A stretch of 5,758 bases of DNA, from positions 1-5,758 of the forward strand of contig JAUZQR010000282.1 of assembly GCA_030950865.1 (NCBI GenBank), given 5' to 3'. This document shows, one piece after another, positions 1-5,721 of this stretch (positions are counted from its first letter, which is position 1; every line of letters begins with the position of its first letter). The notes beneath the pieces were generated by a model that did not search any database, was not told the origin of the DNA, and saw only the letters and a list, made by a program, of their open reading frames with translations. Both the position numbers and the translations under genes were made by a program. The stretch is from Mariprofundaceae bacterium. GTDB taxonomy: Bacteria; Pseudomonadota; Zetaproteobacteria; Mariprofundales; Mariprofundaceae.

Positions 1-198
1 TTTAAATTGCAACGGTAGGATGCCCATACAAACGAGGTTTGTTCGGTGAATGCGTTCGTAACTTTCAGCAATGACAGCTTGTATGCCAAGTAGTTTTGGA
101 CCTTTTGCAGCCCAATCCCGTGATGATCCAGAACCGTATTCTTTACCAGCAAGAATTACCAAGGGAGTATTTTCTTGCTTATATTTCATTGCAGCATC
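1..198 (-). other. Aconitase C-terminal (swivel) domain fragment fused to nirB
   Basis: Translated on the minus strand, residues ~141-206 of the open frame read as the aconitase family signature region: [20 protein letters not shown] (positions ~156-175 of the frame), then [14 protein letters not shown] and MGILPLQFK. The SSRDWAAKG loop carries active-site residues (serine and arginine) of aconitase/AcnA. Aconitase interconverts citrate and isocitrate and has no known link to NirB. The fragment would normally follow some 750-800 residues of aconitase and be followed by a few dozen more, the latter lying beyond the window. Whether it is AcnA, AcnD or another AcnA-like protein cannot be told from this piece. 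Confidence 0.9.
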
Positions 199-618
199 AA
201 CCATGGTGTCGCAATCATCAATATCACGAAAAGCCATCACACCTTGTTTATCATGACCTGGAATTGGAATAATGAATGGGTTCGAGCCTGTCGCGATAAT
301 TAAGTTATCATATTCGACTTCTGTACCATCTTCAGCAATAACTTTTTTGTAGCCACGTTGAATCTCTTTAATACGTTTACCCAAATGCAGCGTAATATTA
401 TTATCAGCATACCACTGCTCTTCGTTAAGAATAATATCTTCAATGGTGGTATCGCCAGCCAAAACAGGCGAAAGCATGATGCGGTTATAATTGGGATATT
501 TTTCAGCACCAAAAATTGTAATATCAAACATGTCAGGGTTGGCTTTAAGGATTTCTTCAATGGCACGCACACCAGCCATGCCGTTACCGATCATTACCAG
601 CTTCTTCTTATCACTCAT
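1..618 (-). CDS. nirB: NirB-type nitrite reductase large subunit N-terminus, joined in frame to an aconitase C-terminal segment; runs off the window
   Basis: Reading from ATG at 618-616, 206 codons stay open to the window edge. Residues 1-~147 look like the FAD/NAD(P)-binding N-terminus of the assimilatory nitrite reductase large subunit: the dinucleotide-binding GNGMAG (11-16), [12 protein letters not shown] (44-55) and the ATG motif in [10 protein letters not shown] (106-115). NirB normally continues after this point into a second GGGLLGLEAA-type nucleotide-binding motif and is over 800 residues long. Here the frame instead becomes aconitase C-terminal sequence from about residue 148. The start is supported by a GAGG ribosome site 5 nt upstream and by a sigma-54-like promoter beyond it. 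NirB reduces nitrite to ammonium in the cytoplasm, and its place divergent from a nitrate transporter fits. The nirB identity of the 5' part is secure. The protein as written is probably not a real gene product. Confidence 0.85.
   Translation of the reverse strand, partial: MSDKKKLVMIGNGMAGVRAIEEILKANPDMFDITIFGAEKYPNYNRIMLSPVLAGDTTIEDIILNEEQWYADNNITLHLGKRIKEIQRGYKKVIAEDGTEVEYDNLIIATGSNPFIIPIPGHDKQGVMAFRDIDDCDTMVDAAMKYKQENTPLVILAGKEYGSGSSRDWAAKGPKLLGIQAVIAESYERIHRTNLVCMGILPLQFK
178..198 (-). other. NirB/aconitase crossover point (21-nt microhomology)
   Basis: These seven codons encode DAAMKYK. The stretch fits NirB (…[16 protein letters not shown], expected to run into the next nucleotide-binding motif) and equally fits aconitase (…DAAMKYK then xxxTPLVxLAGKEYG). 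The switch between families therefore lies in or next to this stretch. A join at a short shared word is typical of a mis-assembly and also possible for a genuine illegitimate recombination. Confidence 0.7.
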
Positions 619-654
619 TTCAACCTCACAGAAATATAATTATGCAAATAATTT

Positions 655-670
655 AGCAAATACCATGCCT
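655..670 (-). promoter_or_regulatory. Sigma-54 (-24/-12) promoter of nirB
   Basis: On the minus strand the sequence reads AGGCAT-GGTAT-TTGCT. The GG of the -24 element (669-668) and the GC of the -12 element (657-656) are separated by exactly 10 nt, as required for RpoN promoters (consensus TGGCAC-N5-TTGCW). Transcription would start near 645-644, leaving a short leader of about 26 nt with the GAGG ribosome site before ATG 618. The same GGCAT-N5-TTGCT form precedes the divergent transporter, which supports both calls. Confidence 0.6.
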
Positions 671-705
671 AGGTTAAAAAATGTTATTTGGGGGATTTGC
701 ATGAA

Positions 706-736
706 CTTATAGGGTATATAAGCCTATATTATAGGC
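706..736. promoter_or_regulatory. Overlapping palindromes between the divergent promoters, candidate activator or repressor site
   Basis: GCCTATA-T-TATAGGC (722-736) is a perfect 7-bp inverted repeat with a 1-nt centre. Just before it, CTTATA-GGGTA-TATAAG (706-722) is a 6-bp inverted repeat. TATAGG therefore occurs at 708-713 and 730-735, with its complement at 723-728; the two direct copies are 22 nt apart, about two helical turns. The site lies about 84 nt upstream of the inferred nirB start and about 118 nt upstream of the inferred transporter start, a usual distance for enhancer-binding proteins. It does not match the NtrC consensus well, so the bound protein is unknown. Confidence 0.4.
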
Positions 737-756
737 ATACATAGATTAATATTAAG

Positions 757-805
757 GCATATTTAGAGAAGGAAGTTTGTAAAAGTGCATATTTAGTCTG
801 TAAAA
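757..805 (+). repeat. Short direct repeats in the divergent regulatory region
   Basis: GCATATTTAG occurs at 757-766 and again at 787-796, 30 nt apart. TGTAAAA occurs at 778-784 and 799-805, exactly 21 nt apart. GGCATTTAG inside the transporter promoter (822-830) is a shorter relative of the first. These could be helically phased binding half-sites, or simple drift in AT-rich DNA. Confidence 0.35.
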
Positions 806-820
806 CATCAAAAATATATT

Positions 821-836
821 TGGCATTTAGGTTGCT
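821..836 (+). promoter_or_regulatory. Sigma-54 (-24/-12) promoter of the nitrate transporter operon
   Basis: TGGCAT-TTAGG-TTGCT matches the RpoN consensus TGGCAC-N5-TTGCW at all but the last base of the -24 box. The invariant GG (822-823) and GC (834-835) are 10 nt apart. The start would fall near 846-848, giving a leader of about 54 nt with AAGGGG upstream of ATG 901. RpoN promoters need an enhancer-binding activator, NtrC being the usual one for nitrate assimilation genes. Confidence 0.65.
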
Positions 837-900
837 CAAAGGACAGCTAATAACGTTTAATAAAAATGACTACAAGTAGTTTTTAAGGGGTAAGATTATT

Positions 901-2406
901 ATGACAACAGCAGGTATTGATCACAGTAGAATCAATTTATTTTCATTTACTGGAAAAATAAAGATTTTACATATGTCATGGCTGGCATTTTTTATCAGCT
1001 TTATGGTTTGGTTTAACTTTGCACCATTGATGGCATCCATTCGCGAAACATTTGGTCTATCCGATCAAGAAGTGAAGTTGCTTTTCATTCTAAATGTTGC
1101 ACTTACCATTCCTGCACGAATTATTATTGGTATGCTGGTTGATAAATACGGACCAAAAATAACGTTTTCTGTTTTACTCGCATCTTCTAGTGTTTTTTGT
1201 TTCTTGTTTGCTTTTGCCGAAACGTATGCGGAGTTGGCGACTTACCGTTTCTTACTTGGTTTTGTAGGTGCAGGTTTTGTGATTGGTATACGCCTTGTAT
1301 CCGAATGGTTTCCTGCCAAACAAGTGGGTACGGCTGAAGGCATTTATGGTGGTTGGGGTAATTTTGGTTCTGCTGCAGCAGCAATGATTTTACCTGCTCT
1401 GGCATTATGGATTGGTGGAGATGATGGCTGGCGTTGGGCCGTGGCAACAACGGGCTTCTTGGCGTTAGGGTTTTCAATAGTTTTTTATTTTTCAGTCAGT
1501 AATAACCCGAAAGGAACTACTTATTTTAGACCTAAAAACTTAGGTGCAATGGAAGTTACCAGCAAAGGCGATTTCTATCTGTATTGCCTGATGACGGCAC
1601 CTTTGTATATCGCATTGGGCGTATTGGCGTGGAAAATATCACCTGCAAACCTGAATATATTTTCAGCCGCACTTACCTATAGTATTTATGCTGCATTATT
1701 GAGTTTGTATGCCTATCAGCTATCAAAAATTTACAATATTAATAAATCTTTGTTTGCTGTGAATAGCAAACCTGTCCCTGAAATTCATCGTTATAAATTC
1801 AAGCAGGTCGCAGCCTTGAATTTATCATATATGATTACTTTTGGCTCAGAATTAGCAGTTATTTCAATGCTTCCATTGTTCTTTTTTGATACCTTTAGAG
1901 AAACGGCAGAGCTTTCCATTACCCAAGCTGCATTGATTGCATCTATTTTTGCTGGCTTGAATATTATTATGCGCCCAGCGGGTGGTTATTTGAGTGATAA
2001 ATACGGACGTAAGAAAGTATTAAGCATTACCCTTGCTGGTTTGGCCGTAGGTTACTTTTTGATGGGACAAGTGGATGGTACATGGTCAATTCCAGCAGCT
2101 ATTGCCGTGATGGTGGTTGCTGCATTATTTGTCAATGCTGGTAATGGTGCTGTGTATGCTGTTGTACCATTGGTTAAACGCCGTTTGACAGGGCAAGTTG
2201 CAGGTACAACAGGTGCTTTTGGTAATGTAGGCGGTGTAACATTTTTAACCGTACTTTCTTTTGTATCGTCGCAAGTATTTTTTATCACCATTGCCTGCGC
2301 TGCTTTGGCAGTTTTTCTACTGGTAATGTTTGTGCTCGAAGAGCCCAAAGGTTTTATGTATGAAGAAAATGAAGATGGTACAATCGAGAAAATCGGGCTA
2401 CATTAA
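901..2406 (+). CDS. NarK/NasA-type nitrate/nitrite transporter (MFS, NNP family)
   Basis: This 501-residue inner-membrane protein carries the marks of the nitrate/nitrite porter family. The two glycine-rich signatures are GGWGNFGSAAAAMILP (150-165) and GTTGAFGNVGGVTF (435-448). Each half has an arginine next to the MFS loop motif: R73 before GMLVDKYGPK and R358 before GGYLSDKYGRKK. By position these correspond to the substrate-binding arginines of NarK (R89 and R305 in E. coli). Between the halves, residues ~200-305 hold two further hydrophobic stretches (~226-245 and ~251-275), so a 14-segment topology is possible instead of 12. The start is supported by AAGGGG 10 nt upstream and a sigma-54-like promoter further up. 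The stop lies 6 nt before the kinase-phosphatase gene, so the two form an operon. Uptake of nitrate for assimilation is the likely role given nirB next door; nitrite export cannot be excluded. Confidence 0.92.
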   Translation: MTTAGIDHSRINLFSFTGKIKILHMSWLAFFISFMVWFNFAPLMASIRETFGLSDQEVKLLFILNVALTIPARIIIGMLVDKYGPKITFSVLLASSSVFCFLFAFAETYAELATYRFLLGFVGAGFVIGIRLVSEWFPAKQVGTAEGIYGGWGNFGSAAAAMILPALALWIGGDDGWRWAVATTGFLALGFSIVFYFSVSNNPKGTTYFRPKNLGAMEVTSKGDFYLYCLMTAPLYIALGVLAWKISPANLNIFSAALTYSIYAALLSLYAYQLSKIYNINKSLFAVNSKPVPEIHRYKFKQVAALNLSYMITFGSELAVISMLPLFFFDTFRETAELSITQAALIASIFAGLNIIMRPAGGYLSDKYGRKKVLSITLAGLAVGYFLMGQVDGTWSIPAAIAVMVVAALFVNAGNGAVYAVVPLVKRRLTGQVAGTTGAFGNVGGVTFLTVLSFVSSQVFFITIACAALAVFLLVMFVLEEPKGFMYEENEDGTIEKIGLH

Positions 2407-2412
2407 GTAATC

Positions 2413-4116
2413 ATGGCAGAATATTTAACTGTTGCAGCTGGGCAAAATTCTCTGGCTGGTGTGAAGTCACAAAATGAGGATTGTTGTGGCATTCATATCT
2501 CTAAAGGGCGCGAACTGACACATAAGGGCGTTGTGGCAGTGACTGCTGATGGTGTGGGTTCCAGTGAGGCGGGGCAGGAAGCGAGCGAGCATTGTGTCAA
2601 AGCTTTTATAGCTGATTATTTGAGTACGCCCATGTCATGGAGTGTTCAAACATCAGGTGAGCGCGTTATTAAATCACTCAACTCATGGTTGTATAATCAA
2701 GGACAAGCGCGCTATGCCTCCGAACTTAGCCTTGCCACCACGCTTGCGGTGTTGGTGCTTAAATCCACCACAGCTCACATTTTTCATGTGGGTGATTCCC
2801 GTGTTTATCTTATCCGAAAGGGTGAAATAACCTGCTTGACTAAAGATCATCGCTTGGTCATTGATAAAAACAAAACCTACCTCGCCAGAGCTATGGGTGG
2901 TGAGCATGATGTTCACCTTGATTATGCCAAACACCTTGTGGAAGTTGGTGATATATTTGTATTGACCACCGATGGTGTGCATGAATTTATTGATGATAAG
3001 AAAATTTTAAAATTGGCAACAGCAAGTGAGCCTGAAACAGCGGCTGAAAACATTACCCATGCAGCGTTGGAAGCGGGGAGTGATGATAATATCACTAGCC
3101 AAGTATTACATATTACCCTGCTACCCAATCAAGATGAAAATGAATATTATAAACAATTAACCAGCTTACCTTTTCCACCGCCATTGAATATAGGGCAAGA
3201 GCTGGATGGTTATAAAGTGATTCGTGAGCTGCACAGCAGCAATACGATTCAAGTTTATTTGGCGGAGGATATGGAAAGCGGCGCAACGGTGGTTCTTAAA
3301 ACACCATCCGTTAATTTTGAAGATGATCCTGCATATATTGACCGCTTTTTACATGAGGTATGGGTTGGCCGCCGTATCAGTAATTCGCATGTGTTTAAAG
3401 TATTGCAGCTTAAGCGTGAACGAAGCTGTATTTATTATGTAACTGAATATTTACAAGGTCACTCGCTTGCCCAGTGGATTTTAGATAATCCCAAGCCAGA
3501 TTTGGAAAAAGTGCGCGGTATGATTGGGCAAATGATTAAAGGTTTACGCGCCTTCCATCGTAAGGAAATGGTACATCAAGACATTAAACCTGAAAATATC
3601 ATGGTGGATCAGCATGGCATGATTAAAATTATTGATTTTGGTTCCACCCGTGTCTCAGGCTTGGAAGAAATTCACACGCCTATCAAACAAATGCATGTTG
3701 AAGGCACTGCTAATTATATTGCACCTGAATTGTTTGAAGGTTATGAAGGTACACCCAAAACGGATATGTATTCATTGGGTATCACTATTTATGAAATGTT
3801 AAGTGGTGGGCATTTCCCATATGGTGAGCTTGAAGAGGCTAAACCGCATAAACATTATGATTATGTGTCTGTTCGTAAATATAATGAAAATGTGCCTATT
3901 TGGATGGATAGGGCGATTCAAAAGAGTATCAGTAAAAATCCTGAACGTCGTTATGATTCTTTTTCAGAGTTTCAGCATGACTTGTCGAACCCTAATCCTG
4001 CATTTATGAAATCAACAGCGCCACTGATTGAGCGTAACCCCATGGGATTTTGGAAAGGATTAGCCATTATTTCACTCATCTTGAATTTTCTTTTGCTTAT
4101 CCTGCTATCCAAATAA
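2413..4116 (+). CDS. Bifunctional PP2C-type protein phosphatase / Ser-Thr protein kinase, membrane-anchored
   Basis: The 567-residue protein joins two opposing activities. Residues ~1-240 are a PP2C phosphatase with its metal-binding motifs: NED (21-23), ADGVG (45-49), GDSR (127-130), TTDGV (185-189) and DDN (224-226). Residues ~267-525 are a Hanks-type kinase: VVLK (K296), αC glutamate E315, HQDIKPEN (388-395), DFG (408-410), GTANYIAPE (431-439) and the late arginine in ERRYDSF. All three glycines of the ATP loop are replaced (H274, S276, I279), and the HRD arginine is Q389. Both traits are, from memory, usual in this family, so activity is not ruled out. Residues ~546-565 form one membrane helix, placing both domains in the cytoplasm. 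The gene begins 6 nt after the transporter without a clear ribosome site, suggesting translational coupling. It probably tunes the nitrate system by reversible phosphorylation; the target is unknown. Confidence 0.93.
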   Translation: MAEYLTVAAGQNSLAGVKSQNEDCCGIHISKGRELTHKGVVAVTADGVGSSEAGQEASEHCVKAFIADYLSTPMSWSVQTSGERVIKSLNSWLYNQGQARYASELSLATTLAVLVLKSTTAHIFHVGDSRVYLIRKGEITCLTKDHRLVIDKNKTYLARAMGGEHDVHLDYAKHLVEVGDIFVLTTDGVHEFIDDKKILKLATASEPETAAENITHAALEAGSDDNITSQVLHITLLPNQDENEYYKQLTSLPFPPPLNIGQELDGYKVIRELHSSNTIQVYLAEDMESGATVVLKTPSVNFEDDPAYIDRFLHEVWVGRRISNSHVFKVLQLKRERSCIYYVTEYLQGHSLAQWILDNPKPDLEKVRGMIGQMIKGLRAFHRKEMVHQDIKPENIMVDQHGMIKIIDFGSTRVSGLEEIHTPIKQMHVEGTANYIAPELFEGYEGTPKTDMYSLGITIYEMLSGGHFPYGELEEAKPHKHYDYVSVRKYNENVPIWMDRAIQKSISKNPERRYDSFSEFQHDLSNPNPAFMKSTAPLIERNPMGFWKGLAIISLILNFLLLILLSK

Positions 4117-4125
4117 GACTTTGTT

Positions 4126-4138
4126 AGGCATCATGCCT
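4126..4138 (+). terminator. Weak hairpin after the kinase gene, possible terminator
   Basis: AGGCA-TCA-TGCCT forms a 5-bp stem with a 3-nt loop 10 nt after the stop codon, followed by only three Ts. It is too short and lacks a proper T tract, so termination here would be inefficient. Read-through into the DUF3095 gene is possible. Confidence 0.2.
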
Positions 4139-4169
4139 TTACAGCAGTATGTATGTTTAAGGTGCTTAA

Positions 4170-4227
4170 GGAAGCTCTGAATAAGTCTGGACGCAAAATG
4201 CGAGTTCATGACTTGTTCAGGTCTTCC
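4170..4227. mobile_element. 58-bp hairpin with IS5-like terminal inverted repeats (candidate miniature element)
   Basis: The left end GGAAGCTCTGAATAAGTC (4170-4187) and the reverse complement of the right end, GGAAGACCTGAACAAGTC (4227-4210), agree at 15 of 18 positions. The centre holds a further short stem, CGCA-AAA-TGCG (4192-4202), so the whole unit can fold into one long hairpin. The ends resemble, from memory, the IS5 terminus GGAAGGTGCGAACAAGTC. No transposase is present, which fits a miniature inverted-repeat element. CTTA occurs just outside both ends (4165-4168 and 4228-4231), but with a one-base offset on the left, so a clean target duplication is not shown. Its right end lies only 5 nt before the ribosome site of the next gene. 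Confidence 0.55.
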
Positions 4228-4232
4228 CTTAT

Positions 4233-4238
4233 AAGGGG
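4233..4238 (+). promoter_or_regulatory. Ribosome binding site deciding the DUF3095 start
   Basis: AAGGGG sits 8 nt before GTG at 4247, an ideal spacing. The alternative GTG at 4238 overlaps the end of this site and has no comparable purine tract upstream. The 4247 start is therefore preferred, shortening the protein by three residues. Confidence 0.6.
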
Positions 4239-4246
4239 TGGCTGAT

Positions 4247-5407
4247 GTGAATAGTGATTTTTGGAAAGAGATTCCAGCGTATAAAGACTTTAAAGCATCT
4301 TTTAATATTGATGCTTACACCCCGTTCGACCCGAGCTGGCATTTATTCGTTGCAGATATACAAGGTAGCACGCAAGTGATTCAAGATGGTCGTTATAAAG
4401 ATGTGAATATGGTTGGAGCGATGTCGATTGTGGCTGTGCTCAATGCCTGCCCAAACATTGAAATTCCATTTGTATTTGGTGGTGATGGAGCATCACTTTT
4501 AGTTCCTGAAACTTATGTCGAGAAAGCTAGATTAGCCTTGCTTGCTACCAAGGAAAAATCTAAAAGTGATTTTTCACTTCATTTAAGAGTGGGTTCAATT
4601 TCTGTACAAGAACTCAGTGATAAAGGCATTGAGTTACTCGTTGCCAAGCATGAAATTTCCAAAGATTACAAACAAGCTATATTTTATGGTGGTGGTATGA
4701 GCAAAGCGGATGCTCTTATTAAAGGGGATGCCTCTTATTGTTATGATATACCCAATCATATGCCTGAAGTGGACTTCAGTGGTTTAGAATGCCGATGGCA
4801 AGATATTCCCTCACCCAAAGAAGAAACGCTCAGCCTGCTTGTGTTTGCGAATAATCCTAAAACATATAATAATTTATTTGCTTATATCACCAAACATATG
4901 GGTAGTTATCAGCAGCGTAATCCAGTACAAGAGGCAGGTCTTCACTTATCGCTATCGTTTACTGACCTTGCGCATGAAGCCAAAGCAAAGGCGCAAGGTT
5001 TTAAGCGATACTTACTTACCAAAAAATTATGGCTCATTAATATTCTGGGTATTATGTTGATGAAGTTTGATGTGCGAATGGATGGTGGGTCATGGGGTAA
5101 ATATAAAGTCCAAGTTTCCCATACCACAGATTCTGAAAAATTTGATGATATGTTACGCATGACATTTGCTGCCAACACTCATGAGCGCATCAAACTAGAG
5201 AAATACTTAAAGACAAAACATAAAAAAGGCGAGTTGTGCTACGGTATGCACATCAGCAATCGTGCTTTGATGACCTGCCTAGTATTTGAGCGCATGGGCA
5301 GCCAAATCCATTTTGTAGATGCTGCCGATGGCGGTTATACCATGGCAGCCATTGGTCTCAAACAACAATTCAAAAGCCTCAATGAAGCTATCAGAGCAAT
5401 TGTTTAA
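4247..5407 (+). CDS. DUF3095 protein, related to class III nucleotidyl cyclases
   Basis: The 386-residue protein matches, from memory, the DUF3095 family along its length: the opening DFWKEIPAYKDF, GRYKDVNMVGA (48-58), SGLECRWQDIPSPKEE (178-193), KFDDMLRM (298-305), and HISNRALMTCLVF followed by HFVDAADGGY near the end. FVADIQGST (35-43) and FVFGGDGAS (75-83) place two aspartates, D37 and D80, 43 residues apart, as the two metal-binding aspartates lie in class III adenylate/guanylate cyclases. The N-terminal ~160 residues may thus be a cyclase-type domain; whether it makes a cyclic nucleotide is unproven. There is no signal peptide; one hydrophobic stretch (LWLINILGIMLM, 261-272) is more likely core than membrane. 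The gene starts with GTG and follows the 58-bp hairpin element on the same strand as the kinase. It could be read from the operon or separately. Family call firm, function open. Confidence 0.88.
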   Translation: MNSDFWKEIPAYKDFKASFNIDAYTPFDPSWHLFVADIQGSTQVIQDGRYKDVNMVGAMSIVAVLNACPNIEIPFVFGGDGASLLVPETYVEKARLALLATKEKSKSDFSLHLRVGSISVQELSDKGIELLVAKHEISKDYKQAIFYGGGMSKADALIKGDASYCYDIPNHMPEVDFSGLECRWQDIPSPKEETLSLLVFANNPKTYNNLFAYITKHMGSYQQRNPVQEAGLHLSLSFTDLAHEAKAKAQGFKRYLLTKKLWLINILGIMLMKFDVRMDGGSWGKYKVQVSHTTDSEKFDDMLRMTFAANTHERIKLEKYLKTKHKKGELCYGMHISNRALMTCLVFERMGSQIHFVDAADGGYTMAAIGLKQQFKSLNEAIRAIV

Positions 5408-5451
5408 GCATTTCTTTCATAAAGCAGGTGGTTGCCAAGATGCTGGTGAAA

Positions 5452-5495
5452 TGGTGCGCGGTACGGGATTCGAACCTGTGACCTCTGTTTCGGAG
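5452..5495 (-). tRNA. tRNA-Arg(CCG) 3' half, gene fragment
   Basis: Reading the minus strand from 5495, the sequence is the anticodon loop CTCCGAA (anticodon CCG), stem strand ACAGA, variable GGTC, T arm ACAGG-TTCGAAT-CCCGT (4 of 5 pairs, canonical T loop), acceptor strand ACCGCGC, discriminator A and an encoded CCA. Upstream of the loop the stem strand should be TCTGT, but CTAGC is found, and no D arm lies at the right distance. A loose D-arm look-alike (TTAGCTTATTTAGGC…AGAGC) is about 7 nt too far away. The fragment is therefore a well-preserved half cut at the anticodon loop. It is not a working tRNA gene as it stands. Confidence 0.75.
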
Positions 5496-5535
5496 GCTAG
5501 AAGTCATGCTCTTTGTGCCTAAATAAGCTAACGCT
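5496..5535 (+). repeat. Non-tRNA arm adjoining the minus-strand tRNA break (copy 1)
   Basis: Beginning exactly at the anticodon-loop break, this 40-nt arm starts GCTAGAAGTC and ends AGCTAACGCT. Both terminal 10-mers match those of the arm at 5719-5758 at 8 of 10 positions, at identical offsets, while the middle 20 nt match at only 5. This is the pattern of two protein-binding sites separated by unconstrained spacer, or of an element end. Confidence 0.4.
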
Positions 5536-5665
5536 CCTTGAATTTTCAAGCAGTTGTTTCAATTTTCTTCATAGGCTTTAGAATTGGGCACAATATGGGC
5601 ACCAGTCTGTATATTGAAGACTTCTTGAACCCTCAGATTCTTGAGGAAATGTAGTGATTTCAACG

Positions 5666-5671
5666 TATTAT
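5666..5671 (+). promoter_or_regulatory. Candidate -10 element of the tRNA 5' half
   Basis: TATTAT ends 8 nt before the first base of the tRNA, where a promoter with a very short leader would place it; TATAAA at 5669-5674 overlaps. A -35 is less clear: TTGAGG (5641-5646) is 19 nt away, longer than usual, and lies in a small CCTCA/TGAGG hairpin. It suggests that the 5' half still carries its native upstream region. Confidence 0.3.
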
Positions 5672-5679
5672 AAAAGTAT

Positions 5680-5721
5680 GCGCCCTTAGCTCAGCTGGAT
5701 AGAGTGGCAGCCTCCGAAGCT
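5680..5721 (+). tRNA. tRNA-Arg(CCG) 5' half, gene fragment
   Basis: From 5680 the sequence runs acceptor GCGCCCT, TA, D arm GCTC-AGCTGGATA-GAGT, G, stem strand GCAGC and loop CTCCGAA with anticodon CCG. The expected return strand GCTGC is found as GCTAG, so only three of five pairs form. No T arm follows: GGTTGATTC at 5736-5744 is only a faint echo of a T loop, and nothing complements the acceptor before the window ends. The half breaks at or just after the anticodon loop, like the minus-strand half. It cannot partner that half cleanly: the anticodon stems give 2 of 5 pairs and the acceptors 5 of 7, so they come from two different tRNA genes or have drifted. Confidence 0.75.

Noticed and set aside
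1..618. A true bifunctional nitrite reductase-aconitase enzyme
   Set aside because: Both domains are cut mid-fold: NirB lacks its second nucleotide-binding motif and reductase part, and aconitase lacks its iron-sulfur domains, so the fusion could not do either reaction.
728..733. Perfect TATAAT on the minus strand inside the central palindrome, as a sigma-70 -10 for nirB
   Set aside because: No convincing -35 lies 16-18 nt upstream and it would leave a ~100-nt leader. It is a by-product of the palindrome, and the sigma-54 promoter is better placed. A secondary promoter cannot be excluded.
832..861. TTGCTC…TTTAAT as a sigma-70 promoter for the transporter
   Set aside because: Spacing is 18 nt and both boxes are weak; the TTGCT is better explained as the -12 element of the sigma-54 promoter.
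619..900. FNR, NarL or CRISPR-type signals in the divergent region
   Set aside because: No TTGAT-N4-ATCAA box, no convincing paired TACYYMT heptamers and no repeat-spacer pattern were found.
2052..2348. Minus-strand open frames inside the transporter and kinase genes (also 1187-1477, 2683-2982, 2922-3128)
   Set aside because: They lie opposite well-supported genes, have low-complexity translations and no ribosome sites or family motifs.
4238..4246. GTG at 4238 as the DUF3095 start
   Set aside because: It overlaps the AAGGGG ribosome site that is ideally spaced for GTG 4247.
5319..5522. Plus-strand open frame ending in RGTGFEPVTSVSEARSH
   Set aside because: The RGTGFEPVTS tail is the translation of the opposite strand of a tRNA T arm, a well-known false protein. 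The frame also overlaps the end of the DUF3095 gene.
5511..5540. Integron attC-like bases (GCTAACGCT) near the tRNA 3' half
   Set aside because: The core-site consensus is not met and there is no matching partner site or gene cassette.
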